Shown: piece after piece, positions 16,794 to 25,361 of the stretch
Numbering within the stretch: position 1 is the stretch's first letter
Layout: each line of letters starts with the position of its first letter
Origin: Gaiellasilicea sp963731615
GTDB lineage: Bacteria; Actinomycetota; Thermoleophilia; Gaiellales; Gaiellaceae
Length of the DNA stretch: 64,000 nucleotides
Assembly (NCBI GenBank): GCA_963731615.1
Contig: CAVSWD010000004.1
Span: 62,001 to 126,000 of the forward strand
Reading direction: 5' to 3'
The notes under the pieces: model-generated
Told to the model about the DNA's origin: nothing
The model's database searches: none
What the model saw: the letters and a program-made list of their open reading frames with translations, nothing else
Position numbers and translations under genes: made by a program

Positions 16794-17813
16794 TCAGCGA
16801 GGTGTCTGCGGTTGCGAGCGAGGCTCGAAGAGATAGTGCGAGACAAGCCACTCGCGTCCGCCGCGAAAGCCCCAGAGCTCCGCGCAGGCGAGGAAGAAGA
16901 CGCGCCAGTTCGCGAGCCAGGCCTCGGCCCGCGACTGGCCGTAGGCGTCGGCGAGCACGCGAGTGACCTGCTCGCGGTTGGCGTCCAGCCGCTCGAGCCA
17001 GGCCTCGGCCGTGCGCGAGTAGTGCTCGCCGCTCACGCGCCAGTGGTCGAGCAGCGAGAGGTCGCGCTGGAAGTGGAGCAGTAGGTCGTCCGAGGGCATG
17101 TTCCCGGCGGTGAAGAACGTGCGCGCCATCCATCCCTCGGCGTAGGGGTAGGCGTAGCGGCGATGGCTGAAGACGTGGACGAAGAAGAGACCCGCCGGCT
17201 CGAGCCAGCTCGCGATCCGGGCGAACAGCGCCTCGTAGTTGCGGACGTGCTCGAGCATCTCGACCGAGAGAACGCGGTCGAAGCGCTCGTCCGGCTGCCA
17301 GTCGTTCACGTCCGCCGTCACGAGCTCGAGGTTCGCCGGTGCCCGCGGAAGCAAGAACTCGCGCTGGACACGTGAGTTCGAGACGGCGACGACGCGCGAG
17401 GCCGGATAGCGCTCGGCGAGCCAGAGGCTCAGCGAGCCCCAGCCGCAGCCGAGATCGAGCAGCGTCATCCCGTCCTCGATCCGGGCCCGCTCGCAGCTCA
17501 GCGCCAGCATCCGCTCCTCCGCCGCCGCCAGCGTGTCGCCGGGCTCCCACAGGCAGGAGCTGTACTTGAGCCGTGGGCCGAGCACGAGCTGGAAGAACTC
17601 CGCCGGCAGCTCGTAGTGCTGCGCGTTCGCCCGGTCGACCTGCTCGGCGATCGGGGAGGCGCGCAGCCGCTCGACGAAGTCGCGGGTCGCGTTCGGCCCC
17701 TTGCGCCGCTCGCGCTCGAGCCGGACGGCCAGGTTGGCCCGGATGCCGAGGCGGAGGAACGGGTCCGGGACGCGCCCGGACTCGATCAGGCGGTCGACGA
17801 GCGGGGCGGCCAT
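16794..17813 (-). CDS. Cyclopropane-fatty-acid-synthase-like methyltransferase
   Basis: 339 residues of the Cfa/mycolic-acid methyltransferase superfamily. Motif I is LLDLGCGWGSLSLWLAERYP near residue 120; NAQHYELPAEFF and LKYSSCLW precede it as in SAM-dependent lipid methyltransferases, and SVEMLEHVRNYEALF follows. It is the downstream member of the lipid operon and is clearly different from the second Cfa-type gene at 19.2 kb. ATG 17813 overlaps the end of the DUF1295 gene by 28 nt. The acceptor may be an unsaturated phospholipid acyl chain, but a small amine cannot be excluded. Confidence 0.82.
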   Translation of the reverse strand: MAAPLVDRLIESGRVPDPFLRLGIRANLAVRLERERRKGPNATRDFVERLRASPIAEQVDRANAQHYELPAEFFQLVLGPRLKYSSCLWEPGDTLAAAEERMLALSCERARIEDGMTLLDLGCGWGSLSLWLAERYPASRVVAVSNSRVQREFLLPRAPANLELVTADVNDWQPDERFDRVLSVEMLEHVRNYEALFARIASWLEPAGLFFVHVFSHRRYAYPYAEGWMARTFFTAGNMPSDDLLLHFQRDLSLLDHWRVSGEHYSRTAEAWLERLDANREQVTRVLADAYGQSRAEAWLANWRVFFLACAELWGFRGGREWLVSHYLFEPRSQPQTPR

Positions 17814-18583
17814 GGCACAAAGACGCTGGTTTCGCGCTGGTAGCGCCGGAAGTCGTCGCCCCGGCTCTTCAGCGCCTGCTCCTCGGCCGGCTTGACGCCG
17901 GTGACGAAGAGGATCAGGTAGAGGATCAGAAGCGGCGAGACGAGCCCGACCCACCCGTACGGCGCCGCGAGCGCGATCAGTGCGTACGACACCCAGGTCA
18001 GCCACTGGAAGAAGTAGTTCGGGTGCCGCGAGTAACGCCAGAGGCCGTAGCGCATCGTCTTGCCCTTGTTCGCGGGGTCGGCCTTGAAGCTCTTCAGCTG
18101 GCGGTCGGCGACCGCCTCGAGCGGGGCGGCGACGAGCCAGAGGGCGAGTCCGGCCCACTCGAGCGGCTCGAGCCCCGAGTTGGAGTTGAACGCGATCAGG
18201 ACGAACGGGATCGCGAGCAGCGCGGCGACGAGCGCCTGCGCCTGGTAGAAGATCGCGAAGGTGAGCTGCTCGCGCCCGCGCTCGGCCCAGCGGCGCCGCA
18301 GCTCCTGGTAGCGCGTGTCCTCTCCCTTGCCCAGCCGGCCGCGGACGAGCGAGGCGATGCGGAGGTTCTCGACGCCGGCGAGGACGAGGATCAGCAGCCG
18401 GTGCTCGAGCTCGCCGGGGCCGAGGATCGCCGCCAGCGCCGCGATCAGGACGAGGCTCCCCGCCCAGCCGGCGTCGACCGCCGTCGCGTCACGCGTGCGC
18501 CGCTGCACGAGGTAGAGCACGCCGAGCAGGAGCGCCGCCGCCGCCCAGCAGATGAGCCAGAGCTGCCAGCGCGACTCGATCAC
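17786..18583 (-). CDS. DUF1295 membrane reductase (steroid 5-alpha-reductase-like)
   Basis: 265-residue polytopic membrane protein. The hallmark is GLWRYSRHPNYFFQWLTWVS near residue 185, shared by DUF1295, isoprenylcysteine methyltransferase and sterol-reductase proteins, together with DAGWAGSLVL near the N-terminus. Such proteins accompany Cfa-type genes and are thought to reduce or modify lipid intermediates. GTG 18583 overlaps the plsC stop (GTGA). Confidence 0.88.
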   Translation of the reverse strand: MIESRWQLWLICWAAAALLLGVLYLVQRRTRDATAVDAGWAGSLVLIAALAAILGPGELEHRLLILVLAGVENLRIASLVRGRLGKGEDTRYQELRRRWAERGREQLTFAIFYQAQALVAALLAIPFVLIAFNSNSGLEPLEWAGLALWLVAAPLEAVADRQLKSFKADPANKGKTMRYGLWRYSRHPNYFFQWLTWVSYALIALAAPYGWVGLVSPLLILYLILFVTGVKPAEEQALKSRGDDFRRYQRETSVFVPWPPRSSTA

Positions 18584-19155
18584 GCCGTCAGCGCCTGCTC
18601 GACGCGTGCTGTCAGCGCCCGCGCCGCCGCCACCGTCGGCTTCGCCTGCTCGACGACGATCGGCTCGCCCACGTGGACGCCGGTTGGTGGCCGGCCCGGC
18701 CGAAAGACGCCGCGCGTGCCGACGAGCCGGACGGGGACGATCGGCGCGCCGGTGGCAAGCGCGAGTCGGGCCGCCCCGCGATGGAAGCGCCGGTTCGGCA
18801 GCTGCTTCGAAGTGCCCTGCGGGAAGATGCCGATCACCTCGCCGGCGTGCAAGAGGGACACCGCGCGCGACATCGCTGTGCCGTCACCGGTGCCGCGTTC
18901 GACGGGAAACGTGCCGAAGGCATCCAGCGCCCGCCCGACGAGCGGAATCCGCCACAGTTCCGCTTTCGTCATGTAGCGCACCGGCCGCGGTGTCGCGAGC
19001 GCGAGCAGCCAGGGATCGAACATCGACTCGTGGTTGGCGACGAGGATCGCCGGGCTCTGCGCCGGAATCCGCTCCGAGCCGGTGATCGTGACGCGGTAGA
19101 GCCGCCGCGCGATCCCGCGGAAGTTCACCCGCTCGAGCAGCCGATAGAGGGTCAT
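18580..19155 (-). CDS. plsC: 1-acyl-glycerol-3-phosphate acyltransferase (PlsC family)
   Basis: 191 residues. The acyltransferase motif I NHESMFDP near residue 38 (NHxxxxD), motif II GTFPVERG and motif III FPQGTSKQLP are present; motif III normally reads FPEGTR, so Glu is Gln here. It would acylate lysophosphatidate to phosphatidate at the membrane. Its presence inside this cluster suggests the modified acyl chains are built into lipids locally. ATG 19155 overlaps the upstream cfa stop. Confidence 0.88.
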   Translation of the reverse strand: MTLYRLLERVNFRGIARRLYRVTITGSERIPAQSPAILVANHESMFDPWLLALATPRPVRYMTKAELWRIPLVGRALDAFGTFPVERGTGDGTAMSRAVSLLHAGEVIGIFPQGTSKQLPNRRFHRGAARLALATGAPIVPVRLVGTRGVFRPGRPPTGVHVGEPIVVEQAKPTVAAARALTARVEQALTA

Positions 19156-20378
19156 GCGAGCGCCTCGTTGAACGGCCTGGTCAGCGTCAGCTGCACGTCG
19201 CGGAGCGCGCGTGTCCGGAACGCCGCCTCGCAGAAGGCGAGATAGAAGTCCCAGGTGCGCTCGAAGCGGCCGTCGTAGCCCAGCGCGCGGATCTCGTCGA
19301 GATGGGCATGGAAGCTCGCCCGCCAGCAGCGCAGCGTCTCGGCGTAGTGGGGCCCGATCTCGTCCACCTCGTGCACCATCAGCCGTGAGCTCGACGTCAT
19401 CGCCTGCGTGAGCGCGGTCAGCGAGGGGATCAGGCAGCCGGGGAAGACGTAGCGCTCGATCCAGTCGGGCGAGCGGCGGTAGCGCTCCCAGCGGTCGTCG
19501 GGGATCAGGATCGTCTGCACGCAGGCGACGCCGCCCGGCTCGAGCAGCCGGTCGATCGTCTCGAAGTAGGTGCCGAACTGGCGCTCGCCGATCGCCTCCA
19601 GCATCTCGATCGAAGCGACCTTCGTGTAGCTGCCCTCGTGGGAGCGGTAGTCCTGCTCGAGGATGCGGACGTCGAGACCGCGCGTGCGCTCGCGCGCGAG
19701 CGCCGCCTGCTCGGCCGAGATCGTCAGCCCGGTGACACTGCAGCCGTACTCGGTCGCGGCGAAGCGGGCGAAGCCGCCCCAGCCGCAGCCGATCTCGAGC
19801 ACGCGGTCGCCGGCGCCGAGCCCGAGCCGTTCGCAGATCCGCCGGTACTTCCTCCGCTGCGCGTCCGCGAGCGGCTCGCCGGGACGCTCGAAGACGGCGC
19901 AGGAATACGTCATCGTCTCGTCGAGCATCAGCCCGAAGAGGTCGTTGCCGAGGTCGTAGTGATACGCGATGTTGCGGCGCGAGCGGAGCAGGCCGTTGCG
20001 GCGGTCGAGCCGGGGTCGCGCATCGAACAGGCGCCGCCAGCCGGCGTGCCGATCGGCGGCGGTGGCCGCGTTCCGGAGCAGCAGCTCGAGCAGCGCGACC
20101 AGGTCGTCGCTGTCCCACTCCCCGGCCGTGTACGACTCGCCGACGCCGAGCTTGCCGCGCGTCGCGATCCGGCGGAAGAAGGCGTCGTCGTGAATCGTCA
20201 GCGATGCGACCGGGCCGCTGCCGAAGCTGCGCACGTGGCCGCCGGGCAGGCGCACCTCCAGCGTGCCGCCCTCGAGCCGCGTCAGTGCCCGCTCGAGGAT
20301 CGAGACGGCGATCTGCTCGAGCAGCGGCAGTCGCACGGCGGGCGGCGCGCCGCGCAACGAACGATCGACGGTGCTCAC
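19152..20378 (-). CDS. cfa: Cyclopropane-fatty-acyl-phospholipid synthase family protein
   Basis: 408 residues, the full Cfa architecture: an N-terminal lipid-binding domain of about 110 residues and a C-terminal methyltransferase. NIAYHYDLGNDLFGLMLD, TYSCAVF and VLEIGCGWGGFARFAA are characteristic, and SIEMLEAIGERQFGTYF holds the catalytic-site Glu. It methylates or cyclopropanates double bonds of phospholipid acyl chains using SAM. In other bacteria the same neighbours (FAD oxidoreductase, DUF1365, DUF1295) accompany Cfa in stress-induced fatty-acid modification. GTG 20378 overlaps the DUF1365 stop (GTGA). Confidence 0.93.
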   Translation of the reverse strand: MSTVDRSLRGAPPAVRLPLLEQIAVSILERALTRLEGGTLEVRLPGGHVRSFGSGPVASLTIHDDAFFRRIATRGKLGVGESYTAGEWDSDDLVALLELLLRNAATAADRHAGWRRLFDARPRLDRRNGLLRSRRNIAYHYDLGNDLFGLMLDETMTYSCAVFERPGEPLADAQRRKYRRICERLGLGAGDRVLEIGCGWGGFARFAATEYGCSVTGLTISAEQAALARERTRGLDVRILEQDYRSHEGSYTKVASIEMLEAIGERQFGTYFETIDRLLEPGGVACVQTILIPDDRWERYRRSPDWIERYVFPGCLIPSLTALTQAMTSSSRLMVHEVDEIGPHYAETLRCWRASFHAHLDEIRALGYDGRFERTWDFYLAFCEAAFRTRALRDVQLTLTRPFNEALA

Positions 20379-21109
20379 TTCTTCACCGAGCCCTGACCAC
20401 GCACGAACGCGGGCTTGCGATGGAACGGAACGCGCTTCAGCCAGAGCCGCAGTGCCTGCCAGTGGATCAGCGCGATCACCTGAACGGGCATCAGCGGATA
20501 ACGGAGCAGCATCCGCGCGAGCGAGGCGTTCGTCAGCTCGCGCCGGCGCCCGTGCAGGACGGCCGTCAGCGGCCGCTCCGCCCCCTCCTTCACGTGGATC
20601 CTCGCCCAGACCCGCTCGCCCGGCTCCGAGAAGGCGTACTCGTAGGAGCCGTCGAGCCCGAAGAACGGCGAGACGTGCAGGTGCTTCTCGTGCTCGTAGG
20701 CGAGCCCGCCGCCGTGCAGCAGCTCGGGGTGCCGCTCGCCGAAGGTGTTGTTCAGCTCCGCGACCATGCACGCGAGCGAGCCGTCGCCGCGGTAGCACCA
20801 GTAGAAGCTGACCGGGTTGAAGACGAAGCCGAGCACGCGAAGCTGCGTCAGCACGAGCACGCGCTCGATCGACGAGTCGCCCGCGAACTCGATCACGGCC
20901 TGCTTCAGCGGCTTCTCGCCGTCGAAATGGTCGCTGTCGCGGAAGGAGACGACATTGCGCCCGTTCACCGACAGCAGCTTCAGCCTGCGCTCGAGCTCCG
21001 GCAGCTCGTCGAGGTCGAGCAGCCACGTCGAGATCGGGTAGCGGAAGACGTTCTTCGCCGGCGCCCGGCGCGAGTGTGTCAGCGAGCCGGCGTAGAGCGC
21101 CGACTTCAC
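20375..21109 (-). CDS. DUF1365 family protein
   Basis: 244 residues. Typical DUF1365 segments are LYAGSLTHSRRAP at the start, FRYPISTWLLDLDEL, FNPVSFYWCYRGDG and KHLHVSPFFGLDGSYEY. The function is unsettled, but the family almost always sits with an FAD oxidoreductase and a Cfa synthase, and family members were linked to fatty-acid modification in alphaproteobacteria. GTG 21109 overlaps the preceding stop (GTGA); longer frames upstream lie within the oxidoreductase gene. Confidence 0.92.
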   Translation of the reverse strand: MKSALYAGSLTHSRRAPAKNVFRYPISTWLLDLDELPELERRLKLLSVNGRNVVSFRDSDHFDGEKPLKQAVIEFAGDSSIERVLVLTQLRVLGFVFNPVSFYWCYRGDGSLACMVAELNNTFGERHPELLHGGGLAYEHEKHLHVSPFFGLDGSYEYAFSEPGERVWARIHVKEGAERPLTAVLHGRRRELTNASLARMLLRYPLMPVQVIALIHWQALRLWLKRVPFHRKPAFVRGQGSVKK

Positions 21110-22317
21110 CAGGACACTCCGAGCCCCGAGGCGACGCGCACGCCCGAGGCGAGCCCGTCCTCGTGGAAGCCGTTGCCGTGATGCGCACCGGCGTACCACG
21201 TGTTGCGCCTGCCGGAGAGCGCCGGCAGCTCCTGCTGCGCGCGGAGCGAGTCGACCGTGTAGAGGGGATGCTCGTAGACGAGCCGGCGGATTACGTGCTC
21301 GTCGTCGACGTCTTCGTTCAGCGTTACGCAGTATTCCGTCTCGCCTGCCAGCGCCTGCAGCCGGTTGAGCGAATACGTCACCGTCGGCCGGCCGTCGTCG
21401 CCGAGCCGGTAGTTCCAGGCCGCCCGGGCCGAGTGGGCGCGCGGCAGCAGCCGGTCGTCCGTGTGCAGGACGGCGTCGTTGCGCGTGTAGCCGAAGCTGC
21501 CGAGCAGCCGCCGCTCGTCGTCGCTTGGATCCTCGAGCAGCGCGAGCGCCTGGTCGGCGTGCGTCGCGACGACGACCTGGTCGAAGCGGTGCCGCGCGCC
21601 GTCGTCAGTCGTCAGCTCGACCCCGTTGGAGTCGCGGCGGAGCGAGCGGGCGCCGAGGCCGAGTCGCAGGCTCGGCCCGAGCCGGTCCGAGAGCGCGCGG
21701 ACGTAGGTGTCCGCGCCGCCGCGCACCGTCCGCCACGAGAAGCGGCCGAATCCGAGCATGCCGTGATTGTCGAAGAATCGGATCGCGTATGCCGCAGGGA
21801 ACTCGAGCGCGCGGCCGGGCGCCGTCGACCAGAGCGCCGAGGTGAGCGGCACGAGGAAGTGGCGACGGAACCGGTGCGAGTAGCCGTGCTCGTCGAGGTA
21901 GGCCTGCAGCGAGTGCTGCTCGTAGTCGGCCTCGCCCAGCGAGCGGCGCGCCGTCCGCAGCCAGCGCCCGATCTCCCAGAGCAGCGCTGCGAAGCGCGGG
22001 CTCGCGGTGTTCCGTCTCTGCGCGAACGGTCGCCGGCCGGAGTACTCGAGCCCACAGCGGTCGCAGCCGACGGAGAAGGACATGTCCGACTCCTGCGTGC
22101 CGACGCCGAGCTCGGCGAGCAGACGGCCGAGCAGCGGGTAGTTGCGCGTGTTGTGGACGAGGAAGCCCGTGTCGAGCGCGAGCCCGTCGTGGGCGATCGT
22201 GTGCGTGTGCCCGCCGGCGCGAACGTCCCGCTCGAACACGATCACGTCGTGCGCTCGGCCGAGCAGATAGGCGGCCCCGAGGCCCGAGATGCCGCTGCCG
22301 ACGATTGCGATTTTCAT
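21106..22317 (-). CDS. NAD(P)-binding FAD oxidoreductase of the lipid cluster (COG2907 type)
   Basis: 403 residues, first gene of the minus-strand lipid operon. The FAD site is IAIVGSGISGLGAAYLLG at the very N-terminus, with VIVFERDVRAGGHTHT and LDTGFLVHNTRNYP as in amine-oxidase-like flavoproteins. GAHHGNGFHEDGLASG near the end is diagnostic for this subgroup. It probably desaturates or rearranges methylated/cyclopropanated acyl chains. ATG 22317 faces the desaturase start 104 bp away, with an inverted repeat between them. Confidence 0.9.
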   Translation of the reverse strand: MKIAIVGSGISGLGAAYLLGRAHDVIVFERDVRAGGHTHTIAHDGLALDTGFLVHNTRNYPLLGRLLAELGVGTQESDMSFSVGCDRCGLEYSGRRPFAQRRNTASPRFAALLWEIGRWLRTARRSLGEADYEQHSLQAYLDEHGYSHRFRRHFLVPLTSALWSTAPGRALEFPAAYAIRFFDNHGMLGFGRFSWRTVRGGADTYVRALSDRLGPSLRLGLGARSLRRDSNGVELTTDDGARHRFDQVVVATHADQALALLEDPSDDERRLLGSFGYTRNDAVLHTDDRLLPRAHSARAAWNYRLGDDGRPTVTYSLNRLQALAGETEYCVTLNEDVDDEHVIRRLVYEHPLYTVDSLRAQQELPALSGRRNTWYAGAHHGNGFHEDGLASGVRVASGLGVSW

Positions 22318-22342
22318 CCGCGTGAGATCTCCATTGCAACCG

Positions 22343-22364
22343 TTGTTCGCCCGCCGGCGAACAA
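22343..22364. promoter_or_regulatory. Inverted repeat between FAD oxidoreductase and desaturase genes
   Basis: Perfect 9-bp arms TTGTTCGCC and GGCGAACAA separated by CGCC, centred 36 bp from one start and 68 bp from the other. In this divergent promoter region it is a good candidate for an operator of a TetR-type lipid regulator, which is not encoded next to it. Confidence 0.55.
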
Positions 22365-22421
22365 TGGATGAGCGGCTACCCTGCCGCGACCTGATGACCG
22401 GACAACCCTTGGACATAGGCG

Positions 22422-23355
22422 ATGCTCAGGCCTGCGGCGATCGGGACCGTGCGGACGCGGACGAGCCGGATCAGCCAGGTCGTGACGCTGGTCGCCGTCG
22501 TCGTGCCGCCGCTCGGGATCCTCTCGGCGATGGGCCTGCTCTGGGGCGTCGCCTTCCACTGGGTCGATCTCGCGCTGCTCGTCGGCCTTTACGTCGTCTG
22601 CGCCTTTGGGACGACGATCGGCTTCCACCGTTACTTCACCCACCGCGGCTTCCAGACGAGCAAGCCGGTCGAAGCGGTGCTGGCGATCCTCGGCTGCATG
22701 ACGATGCAGGGGCCGCTGACGCAGTGGGTGACCGACCACCGCAAGCATCACGCGCTCTCCGACCAGCCGGGCGACCCGCACTCGCCGCACGTCGGCCACG
22801 GGGAAGGCGCCTGGGCCGCCGTCCGCGGCTTCGTCCACTCGCATGTCGGCTGGCTGTTCGCGAACCTCGGCATGGAGCAGGGACGCGACTACGGCAAGGA
22901 CCTCTACGACAACCGGCTCGTGCGCACGATCGACCGCCTCTACCTGCTCTGGGTCGTGCTCACGCTCGGGCTGCCGTTTCTGATCGGCTACGCGGTCGGC
23001 GGGACGCTCGCGGCCGGCTTCAGCGGGCTCGTGTGGGGCGGCCTGATCCGGATCTTCCTCTACCAGCACGCCACGTTCAGCGTCAACTCGATCTGTCACA
23101 TGTTCGGCCGGCGGGACTTCCGCACGCGGGACGAGGCGCGCAACAACTGGCTCGTCGCAGTGCTCGTCTTCGGTGAGGGCTGGCACAACAACCATCACGC
23201 GTTCCCTAGCTCGGCGCAGGCACGGGCTGCTCCCCGGCCAGTTCGACGTCTCGTGGTGGATCATCCGCAGCCTGGAGCGGCTCCGGCTCGTCTGGGACGT
23301 GAAGCTGCCCGACCGGCAGCAGCTGCGCCGCCGCGCGCTGCCGACCGAGAGCTAA
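22422..23355 (+). CDS. Membrane acyl-CoA/fatty-acid desaturase (C-terminal frameshift)
   Basis: Di-iron delta-9-type desaturase, about 310 residues when repaired. The three histidine boxes are HRYFTH, HRKHH and HNNHH, with membrane segments around them. The frame from ATG 22422 runs past HHAFPSSA into non-homologous sequence, while the expected end (HGLLPGQFDVSWWIIRSLE then LRLVWDVKLP) lies one base later. Removing one base in 23217-23220 restores it and yields the stop at 23353-23355. It would provide the double bond on which the neighbouring Cfa-type enzymes act. Divergent from the lipid operon. Confidence 0.88.
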
Positions 23356-23786
23356 GCGGGCCGGTCGAGCGTTTGCTTCAAGCCGGCGAGCGCCTCGTCG
23401 GCCGTCTTCTTCAGGACCGGCTTCAGCAGCGGCTCGGCGACCCGGCGCAGGCCCTTGAGCTTGATCTCGGCGGTGTAGGTGATCCTCGATCCGGCACCCG
23501 AGGGCTCGACCACGATCGTGTCGACCGACGTCGCCTTGTCGCCGTCGCCCTCGAGCACGATCCGCCGGCCATCGTCGAGCTCCGTCACCCGGTAGCGATA
23601 GCGCTGCCGTTTGCCGCGGAAGAGCACGACGACGTCGTACTCGGTGCCGACGCGAACCGGCGCGTCGGTCAGCTTGCGCGACTCGGCGACGCCGGGATCC
23701 CACTCGGCTGCGTGCTCGAACTCGGCGACGTAGCGGAACGCGTCCGCCGCGTCGCGGGCGACCTCGATCTGCTCGGTGATCCGCAT
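23352..23786 (-). CDS. SRPBCC family (polyketide cyclase/START-like) protein
   Basis: 144 residues with the helix-grip fold pattern: ITEQIEVARDAADAFRYVAEFEH at the start (given here as IEVARDAADAFRYVAEF), central strands, and a long C-terminal helix. It binds a hydrophobic ligand; no catalytic role can be assigned. Its stop overlaps the desaturase stop on the other strand. ATG 23786 is the only start consistent with the family. Confidence 0.85.
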   Translation of the reverse strand: MRITEQIEVARDAADAFRYVAEFEHAAEWDPGVAESRKLTDAPVRVGTEYDVVVLFRGKRQRYRYRVTELDDGRRIVLEGDGDKATSVDTIVVEPSGAGSRITYTAEIKLKGLRRVAEPLLKPVLKKTADEALAGLKQTLDRPA

Positions 23787-23851
23787 GGCGGAGATCGTGC
23801 CAGGTCGAAGAGCCGACGCGGGCCGAGAACACCACGCGAACAATCGCTCCG

Positions 23852-24688
23852 ATGTTCAACAGTGCTCGAGGCGGGAACGGAGCATCCGTGTCGCCCGCCC
23901 AGGAAGCGTCTCATCAGCTGCGAATCGGCTGCTCGGGCTGGAACTACACTCATTGGCGGGCCGGTGTCTTCTATCCCCCGCGACTCCCGCAGCGCGATTG
24001 GCTCGCCTACTACGCCGCGCGTTTCGACACGGTCGAGCTGAACACGACGTTCTATCGCCTTCCGCAAGCCGCCGCTGTGGAACGCTGGGTGTCCGAGACC
24101 CCGCCTGGCTTCAGCTTCGCGGTCAAGGTCAGCCGGTACATCACGCACATCAAGCGCCTGGCCGAAGTTTCAGAGCATCTACCGTTTCTCTACGAGCGAA
24201 TCGAGCCGTTGTTGCGATCCCCGAAGCTCGGGCCGTTGCTCTGGCAGCTGCCACCGACGTTTCGTTACGACCCCGATCGGCTCGGCAGCACACTCGAGCA
24301 TCTCCACGATGGCCATCAGCACGCCTTCGAGTTCCGGCATCCCTCCTGGTTCCGCCCGGAGACGTACGCCTTGCTGCGCAAGCATGGCGCGGCGCTGGTG
24401 ATTGCCGACCGTCCCTCCGTGAATACGTTTCAGACGCACGAGCGCACGACGGACTTCACCTACGTGCGACTCCACGGCGGCACGCGTGGCCGGAACGGCA
24501 ACTACTCGCGCTCCGAGCTCACCGAGTGGGCCGCGCAACTTGTTTGCTGGACGAAAGAAGCAGACGCGTTCGTGTACTTCAACAACGATTGGGAGGGGTA
24601 CGCGATCAACAACGCCATCTTCCTGAAGAACGTTCTCCAGCGCGCTCGCTCGCCGACGGAACCCGCGGCAGCACGAGCAGCAGGCTGA
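23852..24688 (+). CDS. DUF72 (YecE-like) protein, second copy
   Basis: 278 residues, full family length. LRIGCSGWNYTHWRAGVFYP, VELNTTFYRLP, FAVKVSRYITHIKRL, FEFRHPSWF and YVRLHGGTRGR are all family motifs, and VYFNNDWEGYAINNA closes the barrel. It shares the fold but not close sequence with the DUF72 protein at 4.9 kb. The next gene, udgX, starts 8 nt after its stop, so they are probably one operon; this supports a nucleic-acid-related role without proving it. Confidence 0.92.
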   Translation: MFNSARGGNGASVSPAQEASHQLRIGCSGWNYTHWRAGVFYPPRLPQRDWLAYYAARFDTVELNTTFYRLPQAAAVERWVSETPPGFSFAVKVSRYITHIKRLAEVSEHLPFLYERIEPLLRSPKLGPLLWQLPPTFRYDPDRLGSTLEHLHDGHQHAFEFRHPSWFRPETYALLRKHGAALVIADRPSVNTFQTHERTTDFTYVRLHGGTRGRNGNYSRSELTEWAAQLVCWTKEADAFVYFNNDWEGYAINNAIFLKNVLQRARSPTEPAAARAAG

Positions 24689-24695
24689 GGCGTCG

Positions 24696-25292
24696 ATGAG
24701 CGCCGAACCCTTTCTTCCCAAGCGACTGACGCTCCCCGCACTCGCAGACGCCGTGCAGCACTGCCGGGGTTGTCCGCTCTATGCGAACGCGACGCAGGCC
24801 GTGTTCGGTGAAGGGCGACGATCGGCGCGCGTGATGCTCGTCGGTGAGCAGCCGGGCGACCATGAGGACCGCGCTGGCAAGCCGTTTGTAGGACCAGCTG
24901 GACAGCTCCTCGATCGCGCGCTCGACGAAGCAGGCATCGATCGGAAGGAGACGTACGTCACGAACGCCGTCAAGCACTTCAAGTGGAAGCCACGAGGGCC
25001 TCGCCGGATCCACGACAAGCCGTCCTGGTCCGAGCAACTCGCCTGTCGGCCGTGGCTCGACGCCGAACTGGCGGTGACGAAGCCCGAAGTCCTCATCCTC
25101 CTGGGAGCGACCGCCGCTCAAACGCTCCTCGGTCAAACCTTCAGAGTCACACGAGATCGAGGTCACGTGCCTCACTCCGACCTCGCCGAGACCGTCATCG
25201 CCACGATCCACCCGAGCGCGATCCTCCGTTCCCGCGACCGCGATGAAATGTTTCGCGGCCTCGTCGTCGATCTCGCACTGGCCAGCCGCTGA
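24696..25292 (+). CDS. udgX: UdgX-type uracil-DNA glycosylase
   Basis: 198 residues of the family 4-related UdgX group, which excises uracil and becomes covalently linked to the abasic site. Motif 1 is GEQPGDHEDRAGKPFVGPAG near residue 50, with the ED insertion typical of UdgX. The RRIH loop (RGPRRIHDKPSW, near residue 107) carries the His that forms the covalent bond, and IHPSAILR is the second catalytic motif. Four Cys for the Fe-S cluster can be assigned approximately to CRGC at 29-32, with further Cys near residue 118. It sits 8 nt after a DUF72 gene. Confidence 0.9.
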   Translation: MSAEPFLPKRLTLPALADAVQHCRGCPLYANATQAVFGEGRRSARVMLVGEQPGDHEDRAGKPFVGPAGQLLDRALDEAGIDRKETYVTNAVKHFKWKPRGPRRIHDKPSWSEQLACRPWLDAELAVTKPEVLILLGATAAQTLLGQTFRVTRDRGHVPHSDLAETVIATIHPSAILRSRDRDEMFRGLVVDLALASR

Positions 25293-25361
25293 GACCAGTC
25301 ACGTTTAGGGCGGCGGCCGGTCGGGGGACGGTCGTGGTGCGTACTCCGAGGAGGTCAGATC

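Noticed and set aside
15094..17820. 908-codon minus-strand open frame
   Set aside because: Only the part from 16680 to 15094 has family similarity; the upstream part is the wrong frame of the Cfa-like methyltransferase gene.
17573..18976. Long plus-strand frame opposite DUF1295 and plsC
   Set aside because: Arg/Gly/Pro-rich shadow of conserved minus-strand genes, common at this GC content.
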